DNA from: Novosphingobium sp. PC22D
GTDB taxonomy: Bacteria; Pseudomonadota; Alphaproteobacteria; Sphingomonadales; Sphingomonadaceae
Direction: 5' to 3'
Length of the DNA: 64,000 nt
Assembly (NCBI RefSeq): GCF_002556635.1
Contig: NZ_MWMO01000006.1
Coordinates: forward strand, 124,001 to 188,000
Part shown: positions 45,086 through 53,622 of the stretch, in pieces
How positions within the stretch are numbered: position 1 is the stretch's first letter
Layout: each line of letters starts with the position of its first letter
Program-made: the position numbers and the translations under genes
The notes under the pieces: model-generated
Told to the model about the DNA's origin: nothing
What the model saw: the letters and a program-made list of their open reading frames with translations, nothing else
The model's database searches: none

Positions 45086-45928
45086 ATGACCCTCGTTTGC
45101 AACAGACCCACATCCGAGCTGAAAGCGCTGGTTAGCCGACTTGGCGGCACCTGGTCCGGGAACACCGCCATGTGTCTTTGTCCGGCCCATGCCGACCGAA
45201 CGCCTTCGCTGTCGATTCGGCAGGGTGATCGCGCAATTCTCGTCACTTGCCATGCAGGTTGCGACCGCTCGGACGTGTTGCGGGCCATTGGCCGAATCAC
45301 ACGCATACCGCATTTTAATCCGGCCAAGATCGAGCGAGCTCCTGCAAGGTCGGGAAACGCCTTCCTCAAAATCTGGCGCGAGGGTCGTCCCATCGAGGGC
45401 TCGCTGGCCGAATGCTATGTCCGCCAAGTTCGTGGCATCGGCGGCGTACTCCAGGACCTGCGTTTCCATCCACGGTGTCCGAGAGGGCAGGGGGCCTTGG
45501 CTCGATTCGAACCGGCGTTGCTGGTCGGGATGCGCCGCGACGGTGACCTTGCTGCGATCCAGCGGATATTCCTCGATCCAAGAACTCGCAGCAGTACTGC
45601 CAAACTCTGCCTTGGCCGAGCCATCGGATCCGCATGGACCAACGGCATACATGGAAATGTTCTCGGGCTATGCGAGGGCTTCGAGACCGCGGCGGCCTTC
45701 ACCGCTCTTGTCGGCATCAAGGCCTGGGCAAGCATGGGCGCCAAGCGGTTTCATCAACTCACCATTCCGCGACAAGTCGAACGCCTGATCCTGCTCGCCG
45801 ACAACGATGCGGAAGGGCATCGCGCAGCGATCCGCGCCCTTGTGGCCTATTCTCGCCCCGGTCTTGCCATCGAGACCCGCTGGCCTCCGCACGCCGCGAA
45901 CGACTGGGCCGATCTGCTGAAGCGGTGA
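45086..45928 (+). CDS. toprim-domain plasmid primase-like protein
   Basis: A 280-residue protein with an N-terminal CHC2-type zinc ribbon (CLCPAHADRTPSL...CHAGC, residues about 30-60) and a toprim domain: the glutamate in LCEGFETAAAF near residue 196 and the DxD motif LLADNDAEGH near 236. It would make primers during plasmid DNA synthesis or conjugative complementary-strand synthesis. There is no helicase domain in this protein. The start at ATG 45086 has no good ribosome site; the GTG at 45056 is in frame but is part of the G-rich element. It diverges from parA. Confidence 0.8.
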   Translation: MTLVCNRPTSELKALVSRLGGTWSGNTAMCLCPAHADRTPSLSIRQGDRAILVTCHAGCDRSDVLRAIGRITRIPHFNPAKIERAPARSGNAFLKIWREGRPIEGSLAECYVRQVRGIGGVLQDLRFHPRCPRGQGALARFEPALLVGMRRDGDLAAIQRIFLDPRTRSSTAKLCLGRAIGSAWTNGIHGNVLGLCEGFETAAAFTALVGIKAWASMGAKRFHQLTIPRQVERLILLADNDAEGHRAAIRALVAYSRPGLAIETRWPPHAANDWADLLKR

Positions 45929-45940
45929 GGGGAGGGGGGC
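45927..45940 (+). repeat. G-rich leader element, copy 2
   Basis: GAGGGGAGGGGGGC, overlapping the toprim stop codon, 47 bases before the helicase start. Confidence 0.5.
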
Positions 45941-45987
45941 GGAAGGAATGGGCCAGTCCGGCCCATTGCCTTGAGGGGACCCGCTCC

Positions 45988-48900
45988 ATGACCATCACGA
46001 TCTCGCGCGCCGATGCCATCCTTTCCGCCGCCCGCACGCTTGCCGCCAAACTGTTGTTGGCCATTCCCATCGACCGCGCTGCGCTCAGCGAAGCGATGAG
46101 CGAGGCCAGCGGTGGCTCCGACGCAGACGGATTCTGGCAGCAACGCGACAGTTTCGAGGCGCTTGAAGCGGCTGTGGTGCTCGCCGTGCCGGAGCTGATC
46201 CGCGGCTGTGACGCTCTCGCTGCCATCCGCGCGCTCGAAGCCCTGTCACGCGAGCTTCCGACCCATACCGTTCGCAGCGAGAACCAGATCGCCTTCCAGC
46301 AGTTCTCGACCCCGCCGGCGCTGGCCATGCTCGCGGTTCACCTCGCGCAGCTTTCACCGGACGATGTCCTGCTCGAACCGAGCGCGGGGACCGGCATCCT
46401 GGCGATGCTGGCCAATTCTCATGTCGATAGGCTTCTGCTCAACGAGCTCGAACCGACCCGAGCCGACCTGCTCGAAGGCCTGTTCCCGGGCGTTCCGGTT
46501 ACCCGCCACGATTGCGCGAAGCTGACGGCGTTGCTCGTCGGAGCGCAACGTCCCAGCGTCATACTCATGAACCCACCGTTCTCAGTCTCGCAGTCGCGAG
46601 GCGAAGATCCGAACACGGCAGCCCGGCACCTGCGCTCGGCGCTCGACTTCCTGCGCCCCGGCGGCCGGATCGTCGCGATCATGCCCGACTGGTTCGCGCC
46701 AACCGCGCGAGGGTGCGAGGCATTCCGTCATACGCTGCAAGGCGCGCGCGTCGCGCTTTCGCTTCGCCTCGACAAGGGTGGCTATGCCAAACACGGCACC
46801 GGTATCGCGGTGCGTATGCTAGTGATCGACAAGGTAGTGGGCGATGGCGCGGTCTCGACGATCAACCGCCAGTCAGCGGGCGAGCTGCTTGCGGCGATCG
46901 CTACGGTTCCCCCGCGCATGCCGCTGCGCGAAGCTCAGCAATCCACTGTGCCCCGTGCGAACAAACTCGGATTCTTCCGTTCGGTGAAGTCCGGACCGGC
47001 GCGCCCCGTCGTTATTCGTGCTGCCCAGACCAACGAAGTGAGGCCAGTCGCCTACGAGGTGCTGGGCGACCCAGCGCCGATGGGCGAGCAGCGCGGGGTC
47101 TATGCCGATTACCGGCCCTCTCGCATCGTGCTTCCCGAAGCGGGCGAACACCCCACCCATCTCGTCGAATCTGCTGCCATGGCCTCGATCGCCGCGCCAA
47201 AGCCCCGATATGTGCCGCAGTTGCCCGAACGAACGGTCACAGCGCGCTTGCTTTCGGCAGCCCAACTCGAAACCGTGATCTATGCAGGCGAGGCCTGGTC
47301 GCGCGACCTGCAGGGCCGGTTCAGCCATCCCGCCGGCGAGGTGGCGCTCAAGGAAGATCCCGACGGCCAGCTCTATCGCACTGGTTTCTTCCTCGGCGAT
47401 GGCACCGGGGCGGGGAAGGGCAGGCAAGCGGCAGCCTGCATTCTCGATCAGTGGCTCAAGGGCAATCGCCGTCATATCTGGATTTCGAAGAATGCACCCT
47501 TGCTCGAGGACGCGCAGCGCGACTGGTCGGCGATCGGCGGGCTGCCTGCCGACATCCTCGACATCTCGCGCTGGAAGATCGGCAAAGAAATCACCGCGCC
47601 CGAAGGTATCCTGTTCGTGCCTTATGGTACGCTGCGCTCATCGCGCGTCGAGGACACGCGTCTTGACCAGATCGTGCACTGGGCAGGGGCGGACTTCGAA
47701 GGCGTGATCGTCTTCGACGAGGCCCATGAAATGGGCGGCGTTGCCGGTGGGGAAGGGGCGCTTGGCCAGAAGGAGGGCTCGCTCCAGGGGATCGCCGGAG
47801 TGCTGCTGCAAAACATCCTGCCGCGCGCCCGCGTGCTCTACGCTTCGGCGACCGGCGCTTCGGACGTCAACAACCTTGCCTATGCCGTGCGGCTCGGCCT
47901 GTGGGGGCCGGGGACGGCCTTTGCCACCCGCGAGCAATTCATCAGCGAGATTCGCGACGGCGGCATTGCTGCAATGGAGCTGGTGGCGCGCGACCTCAAG
48001 GCTTCGGGGCTTTATTTGGCCCGGGCACTGAGCTTTGCTGGCATCGAATACGACATCCTGCGCCACGAACTCACCCCCGAGCAGATCGCGATATACGATA
48101 CCTATTCGCAAGCCTGGACGATCATTCACCAGAATCTCGAAGTCGCGCTCGAACTCACCGGAATTGTCGATGGGCTCGAAGACCGCACCTTGAACAGCGG
48201 CGCCAAGGCGGCGGCGCGCAGCCGGTTCGAAGGCACCAAGCAGCGCTTCTTCAGCCAGGTGCTGCTCTCGATGAAGCTGCCTTCGATCTATCCTGCGATC
48301 GACGAGCATCTGGCACAGGATGAGAGCGTGGTCGTGCAGCTGGTCAGCACGGCGGAATCGATCCTCAACCGGCGGCTGAACGAACTCGATCCTGACGACC
48401 GCGAAGCCCTCGACCTCGATTTGTCTCCGAGGGAGGCGATTTGCGATTATTTGAACCGCGCCTTTCCGACCCGGCAGATGGAGGAATATGTGGACGAACT
48501 CGGCGATGTTCGCTCACGCCCGATGTATGACGACGCTGGCAACCTCGTCATCAATCCTGAGGCCGAGGCGAAACGCGACGAACTGCTCGAATATATCTGC
48601 GCCATGCCGCCGATCCCGACCGCGCTTGATGCCTTGCTTGAGCACTACGGCGTCACGGCGGTCGCCGAAGTAACCGGGCGCAGCAAACGTCTGGTTCGCG
48701 ACGGCTCCGGTCAGCAGCGCCTCGAAAGCCGCTCGCCGCGCACCAACCTTGCCGAGACCAGTGCATTCATGACCGGAGCCAAGCGCATCCTCGTGTTCTC
48801 CGACGCTGGCGGCACCGGGCGCAGCTATCACGCCAGTCTTGACGTCAAGAATCAGCAGCGCCGTGTCCACTTCCTGCTTGAACCGGGATGGCGCGCAGAC

Positions 48901-50226
48901 CGGGCGATCCAGGGTCTCGGGCGCACGCATCGTACTCATCAGGCCTGTCCGCCGCTGTTCCGCCCGGTCACCACCGACTGCAAGGGCGAGGCGCGGTTTA
49001 CCAGCACCATCGCCAGGCGCCTCGACGCGCTTGGCGCGCTGACGCGCGGTCAGCGACAGACCGGAGGGCAGGGCATGTTCGATGCTTCCGACAACCTCGA
49101 AAGCATCTACGCCAAGCACGCCTTGCACGACTGGTATGGCCTCCTCGCCACGGGCAAGCTCAAGAGCACCAGCCTGCAGGAGTTCGAGACAATCAGCGGG
49201 CTCGAATTGACCGACCGCGACGGCGTGCTGCGCGAAGACCTGCCGCCGATCCAGCGCTGGCTTAACCGCATCCTCGCGATGAAGATCGCAGTGCAGAATG
49301 CGATCTTCGACGAGTTTCTCACCCTTGTCGAAACCCGGGTCGCTGCGGCCCGCGAGGCGGGTACCTTCGACATCGGCGTCGAGTCCATCGCGGTCGAAGG
49401 CTGCGGGGTCCTGTCCGACACGGTGATCCGTACCGATCCGGTCACCGGGGCGACTTCGCACCTGCTTGAACTCTCGCTCACCCAGCGCCGCAAGCTCACC
49501 TCGCTCGAACGCGTCATGGCGATCGCGGCGCACCACGACAAACCGCGGTTCCTGCACAACGCGCGTTCGGACAAGGTCGCGCTGTGCGTTTCCGCGCCCT
49601 CGCACATGGACGAGGAGGGCAATTACATCCGCCGCTTCGAGCTCGTCCGCCCCTTGCGCAGCGAATATATCCTCGCCGAGCGGCTCGCCGAATCCGCGTG
49701 GGAAGACATTGCCCGGGACGACTTCGAAGCGCGCTGGCAGGACCAATACGCCGCCGACGAGAACCAGCTGGTTACCGAGACGGTCTTTCTCGCAACCGGC
49801 CTGCTGCTGCCGATCTGGGGGGCGCTTCCCAAGGAAGACCTCACGGTCAACCGCATCGTCGATCAGACCGGCGCCTCCTGGCTCGGCCGCCACGTCCACG
49901 ACCTGTTCGTCGATGCCACGCTCGAGCGGCTTGGAGTTTCTCGCAAGGCCCAGGTCGATCCCGGCAAGATCGTTCAGGCTATCCTTGGTGGTTGCAGCTG
50001 GAAAGCGCCGCATCCGAAGAATTTCACGATTCGCACCTCACGCGTAAACGGCGCGCGGCGGATCGAGATCGCCGATGTCGAACCCGGCCGGATCGCCGGG
50101 CTCAAGGCCATCGGCTGCTTCACCGAGATCATCGCCTACAAGACGCGCGTGTTCGTGCCGTTAGAGAAGGCGGAGGCGGTGCTGGCGGCTGTCGTTGGCC
50201 GATTGGGTGGGGAACCTCCTTGCTGA
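45988..50226 (+). CDS. methylase / strawberry-notch-like helicase fusion
   Basis: A 1412-residue two-part protein. Residues about 100-270 form a SAM-dependent methyltransferase-like domain (LLEPSAGTGILAML and SVILMNPPFS near 194). Residues about 400-1000 are a strawberry-notch-type SF2 helicase: Walker A GDGTGAGKGRQAAA near 470, DEAH box VIVFDEAHEMGG near 575, and the C-terminal lobe with RILVFSDAGGTGRSYHASLD and QGLGRTHRTHQ. ATG at 45988 has GAGGGGA eight bases upstream. Bacterial members are typical of large plasmids; the substrate is unknown and may be incoming or single-stranded plasmid DNA. Confidence 0.88.
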   Translation: MTITISRADAILSAARTLAAKLLLAIPIDRAALSEAMSEASGGSDADGFWQQRDSFEALEAAVVLAVPELIRGCDALAAIRALEALSRELPTHTVRSENQIAFQQFSTPPALAMLAVHLAQLSPDDVLLEPSAGTGILAMLANSHVDRLLLNELEPTRADLLEGLFPGVPVTRHDCAKLTALLVGAQRPSVILMNPPFSVSQSRGEDPNTAARHLRSALDFLRPGGRIVAIMPDWFAPTARGCEAFRHTLQGARVALSLRLDKGGYAKHGTGIAVRMLVIDKVVGDGAVSTINRQSAGELLAAIATVPPRMPLREAQQSTVPRANKLGFFRSVKSGPARPVVIRAAQTNEVRPVAYEVLGDPAPMGEQRGVYADYRPSRIVLPEAGEHPTHLVESAAMASIAAPKPRYVPQLPERTVTARLLSAAQLETVIYAGEAWSRDLQGRFSHPAGEVALKEDPDGQLYRTGFFLGDGTGAGKGRQAAACILDQWLKGNRRHIWISKNAPLLEDAQRDWSAIGGLPADILDISRWKIGKEITAPEGILFVPYGTLRSSRVEDTRLDQIVHWAGADFEGVIVFDEAHEMGGVAGGEGALGQKEGSLQGIAGVLLQNILPRARVLYASATGASDVNNLAYAVRLGLWGPGTAFATREQFISEIRDGGIAAMELVARDLKASGLYLARALSFAGIEYDILRHELTPEQIAIYDTYSQAWTIIHQNLEVALELTGIVDGLEDRTLNSGAKAAARSRFEGTKQRFFSQVLLSMKLPSIYPAIDEHLAQDESVVVQLVSTAESILNRRLNELDPDDREALDLDLSPREAICDYLNRAFPTRQMEEYVDELGDVRSRPMYDDAGNLVINPEAEAKRDELLEYICAMPPIPTALDALLEHYGVTAVAEVTGRSKRLVRDGSGQQRLESRSPRTNLAETSAFMTGAKRILVFSDAGGTGRSYHASLDVKNQQRRVHFLLEPGWRADRAIQGLGRTHRTHQACPPLFRPVTTDCKGEARFTSTIARRLDALGALTRGQRQTGGQGMFDASDNLESIYAKHALHDWYGLLATGKLKSTSLQEFETISGLELTDRDGVLREDLPPIQRWLNRILAMKIAVQNAIFDEFLTLVETRVAAAREAGTFDIGVESIAVEGCGVLSDTVIRTDPVTGATSHLLELSLTQRRKLTSLERVMAIAAHHDKPRFLHNARSDKVALCVSAPSHMDEEGNYIRRFELVRPLRSEYILAERLAESAWEDIARDDFEARWQDQYAADENQLVTETVFLATGLLLPIWGALPKEDLTVNRIVDQTGASWLGRHVHDLFVDATLERLGVSRKAQVDPGKIVQAILGGCSWKAPHPKNFTIRTSRVNGARRIEIADVEPGRIAGLKAIGCFTEIIAYKTRVFVPLEKAEAVLAAVVGRLGGEPPC

Positions 50227-50265
50227 AATGGCCACGACCAAAGCAAAGCCCTGCGTCCTTGCCCC

Positions 50266-50308
50266 TTGCAAACTTCGCCTAATGCATATATCTATCCCCT
50301 AGCTAGGG
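50266..50308 (+). promoter_or_regulatory. promoter and palindromic operator of the toxin-antitoxin operon
   Basis: TTGCAA (50266-50271) and TATCTA (50289-50294) are separated by 17 bases, like a sigma-70 -35/-10 pair. The perfect palindrome CCCTAGCTAGGG (50297-50308) covers the expected transcription start, ending nine bases before the antitoxin ATG. Autorepression by the antitoxin complex is the likely function. Confidence 0.6.
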
Positions 50309-50317
50309 AGTAATTAA

Positions 50318-50899
50318 ATGACTGGCCAGTTTTCTTCCCGGGAAGTGGCGGCTCTTGCCGATGTATCCGTGCGGTCTGTTGACAAGGCGATCGAAGAGCG
50401 GGTCCTTGCCGGGGTTCGCGCTAAGGCACGCGGGCGGCGGCGTATGCTGCCGCTCCACGCGGTGCCCTACGCGGCGATTGTCACGCGCCTGCCGGTCACG
50501 CTTTCGCTTGCCACCAAGCGCGATCTTGTTCGCAGGCTCTCCGAACGTCCGGTGGCGAGCATGACGAGCGAGCCGCTCGAAATCGCGCCCGCAGTCGTCG
50601 TCGATATTCCCGCGCTCGTCGGTTCCGATCTCGCCGAACGTGCCGAGCGCTACAGCAAGGCGCGCGAAGACCACATTGTCACCGACCCAGAAATCATGGG
50701 CGGCACTCCGGTGCTGCGCGGCACGCGCATGACAGTCTATTCGGTTCTTGGCAGGCTCGAAGGGGGTGATAGCGTCGAGGATATTCTCGATGACAATCAA
50801 CACCTGAGCCGCGAGGCAATTGAGACTGCCGCGCTCTATGCCCGGACCCATCCGCTGGTGGGGCGGCCCGGCGGGCGGCCCTGGGCGAAAGCGGCTTGA
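50318..50899 (+). CDS. DUF433 antitoxin with N-terminal helix-turn-helix
   Basis: A 193-residue protein. The N-terminal part looks like a MerR-type helix-turn-helix (FSSREVAALADVSVRSVDKAIEERVL). The C-terminal part is a DUF433 domain (HIVTDPEIMGGTPVLRGTRMTVYSVLGRLEGGDSVEDILDD). DUF433 proteins are antitoxins of DUF5615 PIN-like toxins, and the toxin gene follows with a four-base overlap. This antitoxin is longer than the usual 75-100 residues because of the added DNA-binding part, which probably binds the palindrome just upstream. Confidence 0.85.
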   Translation: MTGQFSSREVAALADVSVRSVDKAIEERVLAGVRAKARGRRRMLPLHAVPYAAIVTRLPVTLSLATKRDLVRRLSERPVASMTSEPLEIAPAVVVDIPALVGSDLAERAERYSKAREDHIVTDPEIMGGTPVLRGTRMTVYSVLGRLEGGDSVEDILDDNQHLSREAIETAALYARTHPLVGRPGGRPWAKAA

Positions 50900-51270
50900 A
50901 CCTTTTTATCGACGAGTGCCTGTCTCCACTGCTCGCCCGCGTTCTCAACGAAACGGGCGAGCATAGTGCAATGCATCCAAGAGACATGGGCCGCCTCGGC
51001 GAGCCTGATCACGTTGTCCTTTCCCGCTGCCTTGCCGAAGAGCGGGTCATCGTCACCGAGAACGCCATCGATTTCCGCAAGCTGGTGTCACGCGAGGAGA
51101 TACACCCCGGTCTTATCATCCTGCCTAGCGTTCGCCGAGATGAGGCCCTTCGCCTTTTGCAGGAAGCCCTTGGATACCTCACAAAATGCGGGGTCCCTGC
51201 AGATGTGATGGTCAATCATGTCCTTGAGGTCTTCCCGGACGGGACCTTCCGGCTTTTCGAACTTCCCTGA
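50896..51270 (+). CDS. DUF5615 PIN-like toxin
   Basis: A 124-residue PIN-fold protein that would cut RNA unless held by the antitoxin. Acidic residues expected in the active site are in FIDECLSPLLARVL, VILSRCLAEERVIVTENAIDF and the later DGTF. The start is TTG at 50896, overlapping the antitoxin stop (TTGA), so translation is coupled and probably weaker than the antitoxin's. It would stabilise the plasmid by post-segregational killing. Confidence 0.85.
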   Translation: MNLFIDECLSPLLARVLNETGEHSAMHPRDMGRLGEPDHVVLSRCLAEERVIVTENAIDFRKLVSREEIHPGLIILPSVRRDEALRLLQEALGYLTKCGVPADVMVNHVLEVFPDGTFRLFELP

Positions 51271-51445
51271 CGATGTGACGACTGCGCTATCGGGGGCTAT
51301 CCACCGCACAACCTGAAAATCACCTGCACCGCCCGCGTTGCTTCCACCCGGGCGTCCATTTCGTTCCTGAAGTGTCGAAAGGGGAGGGGGATTGAAGGGG
51401 TTGAGCCGTTCGGCTCGATCCATTCCGGCCATGAGGAGCCCTCCC
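51271..51445. other. intergenic region with a lone iteron and G-rich leader
   Basis: The 20 bases GTTCCTGAAGTGTCGAAAGG (51363-51382) are identical to 41051-41070 in the origin region. They run into the G-rich element GGGGAGGGGGATTG (51381-51394). The ParB-like gene begins 52 bases later with GAGGAG as its ribosome site. Confidence 0.75.
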
Positions 51446-53539
51446 GTGAACGATATCCAGATGATCCCGCTCGGCAAGCTGCGCTTGTCCGAGGCAAATG
51501 TCCGCAAGAACGACAGCAACCTCTTCATCGAGGAGCTTGCCGCCAACATCGAGGCCAAGGGCCTGCTGCAGAACCTGATCGTGGTGCCCGCCAAAAGGCG
51601 CGGGTTCTTCGACGTCACCGCCGGCGGTCGGCGGCTCCGCGCGCTGAACGCGCTCCTCGAAGCGGGCAAAGTGGCCAAGACCCACGAAGTTCCGTGCAAG
51701 GTCATCGACACCGACAGCGCCGAGCAATCCGAACTCTCGCTGATCGAGAACGTCATCCGCCTCGATATGACCCCGACCGACGAGATCCGCGCCTACAAAC
51801 ACTTCGTCAACGAGGGCAGCGACCTCGACGCGATCGCCAAGCGGTTCGGCCGGACCCGCCGGTTCATCGAAGGCCGTCTGCGCCTGGCTGACCTTGCCGA
51901 TCCGATCTTCGCTGCGCTCGAGGAAGGCCAGATCACGCTCGATGTCGCCAAGGCCTACGCGACTACGCCCAATCACGAGCGCCAGATGATGGTGTGGAAC
52001 GAACTGGCCGATTCCTGGCAGGGCAACCAGCCCGATTCGATCCGGCGCATGATCACCCACAGCGCGGTGCGCTCGTCCTCGCCAATGGCAAGGCTGGCTG
52101 GCGAAACCGAATACCTCGCTGCCGGTGGCCGGATCGAACGCGACCTCTTCACCGAGGATTCGAACGAGACCTGGATCGATGCCGAGATTGCCCAACGCAT
52201 CGCCGGCGAGAAACTCCAGGCCTTTGCCACTGAGGTCGCCGAGACCTCGGGCTATGCCTGGGTGCGGCCAGTACTTGAAAGCCGGGTCCCTTACGCGGCG
52301 ACCGAAGATCTCCACCAGGTCCATCTCGAACCCGCACCGCTGACCGAAGAAGAACAGGCCGAAGCCGACCGCCTGCTCGAGACGATCTCCGCCCTCGAAG
52401 CCGAAAGCGAGGGACTCGACGAAGACGACGAGACCGCGGCTGCAGACTTCCAGTCACGCTGGGAAGCAGCGACCGAAGCATACGATGCTCTTCACGACAA
52501 ACCCCCGGTGATCCCCGAGGAGATGAAGGCCAATCTCGGCTGCTTCGTCATCGTGCGCGAGAATGGCGACCCCGCCATCGCCCACGGCCTCTACAGCGAC
52601 AAGCCGCTCGAAAAGCGCAAGGCGCGCGGCAGCGATGCCACTGGCGACGGCGGTTCGCCCGGCGAGAGCGGCGATGCCGGATCGGCCCCCAAGCCGCTGT
52701 CGCAGAAGCTGGTCGAGGAGCTAGCCGTGCAGCGCCGCGATATCCTCTCGGTCAACCTCGCCGCCAACCCGGCGATCGCGCTCGACTACATGATCTTCGC
52801 GATTGCCGATGCCGGGCTGACCTACGGCGCACAGGCGCTCGGCACCACGATCCGCGCGCCTTCGCCCTCGCTCTACCTTGCCAGCTATCCGGAGTCCCCC
52901 GCGCACACGCTGATGGCTGACATGCGTGAGACGCTCGATACCGCCTGGACCGAACACGAGCGTACCGTCGAGAGGTTCACCGCATTCAGCGCGCTCGATG
53001 ACGAAGCCAAGGCCGCATGGCTGGCCTGGTGCGTTGCCCGCACGCTCGAAGCGAGCATGGGCGTGGCGCGCAAACCCGGTCAGTCCGGCCCCGAACCGAT
53101 CGAACTCCATGATCACCTGGCATCGCTGATGGAGATCAACGTTGCCAATCACTGGCGGCCCACCTCGGCCAACTACTTTGACCGGGTGAGCAAGCAGACA
53201 CTGCTCGCGCACGTCACCGAAGTGGGCGGGCCGACCATGGCCGCAAGCTTCATGGGCGCGAAGAAGGGCGACCTATCGGCATCCTGCGAGAAGCTGTTCG
53301 CCGGTGAGACCATCGTCGCGCCCGAGGTCAAGCAGGCGGCGCTGGCCTGGGTGCCCGAAGCGATGCGCTTCCGGGTGCTCGGAGAATCCGAGGAAGGGGA
53401 GGCGGAGCCCGAAGATGGCGAAGCCAAACCGCAGGACGATGTGTCCGATCCCACTGAGCCGGAAGCGGCACCAGACGCCGCTTCGGAAGACCACGGCGAA
53501 CCCGACGCAGCCGCGCCGCGCGAGACCGTCGACGCCTGA
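51446..53539 (+). CDS. long ParB/Srx-like plasmid protein
   Basis: A 697-residue protein. The N-terminal 200 residues form a ParB-type domain: MIPLGKLRLSEANVRK, VTAGGRRLRALNALL (nucleotide site) and ENVIRLDMTPTDEIRAY (ENxxR-like box), followed by a helix-turn-helix (DLDAIAKRFGRTRRFIEGRLRLADL). The remaining 500 residues are unlike partition ParB and end in an acidic, proline-rich tail. It is not the partition ParB, which is at 42.6 kb. Similar long ParB-like proteins are found in leading regions of conjugative plasmids. I chose GTG at 51446 because GAGGAG lies seven bases upstream; an in-frame ATG at 51431 precedes that site. Confidence 0.85.
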   Translation: MNDIQMIPLGKLRLSEANVRKNDSNLFIEELAANIEAKGLLQNLIVVPAKRRGFFDVTAGGRRLRALNALLEAGKVAKTHEVPCKVIDTDSAEQSELSLIENVIRLDMTPTDEIRAYKHFVNEGSDLDAIAKRFGRTRRFIEGRLRLADLADPIFAALEEGQITLDVAKAYATTPNHERQMMVWNELADSWQGNQPDSIRRMITHSAVRSSSPMARLAGETEYLAAGGRIERDLFTEDSNETWIDAEIAQRIAGEKLQAFATEVAETSGYAWVRPVLESRVPYAATEDLHQVHLEPAPLTEEEQAEADRLLETISALEAESEGLDEDDETAAADFQSRWEAATEAYDALHDKPPVIPEEMKANLGCFVIVRENGDPAIAHGLYSDKPLEKRKARGSDATGDGGSPGESGDAGSAPKPLSQKLVEELAVQRRDILSVNLAANPAIALDYMIFAIADAGLTYGAQALGTTIRAPSPSLYLASYPESPAHTLMADMRETLDTAWTEHERTVERFTAFSALDDEAKAAWLAWCVARTLEASMGVARKPGQSGPEPIELHDHLASLMEINVANHWRPTSANYFDRVSKQTLLAHVTEVGGPTMAASFMGAKKGDLSASCEKLFAGETIVAPEVKQAALAWVPEAMRFRVLGESEEGEAEPEDGEAKPQDDVSDPTEPEAAPDAASEDHGEPDAAAPRETVDA

Positions 53540-53560
53540 TCCCATCCCTTCACGCAACGC

Positions 53561-53588
53561 CGCCGCAGGCCTTTCGGGGCCTGCGGCG
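53561..53588. terminator. strong hairpin between the ParB-like and GHKL genes
   Basis: CGCCGCAGGCC (53561-53571) pairs perfectly with GGCCTGCGGCG (53578-53588) around the six-base loop TTTCGG. No T-tract follows, so it may act as an attenuator or RNA-stabilising hairpin instead of a classical terminator. The GHKL gene starts 34 bases later. Confidence 0.6.
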
Positions 53589-53622
53589 TCATGCCTGTCG
53601 CGCCACAACAGGACTTCTTCCC

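Noticed and set aside
48514..50013. 499-codon leftward frame inside the helicase gene
   Set aside because: Antisense shadow caused by GC-rich third positions.
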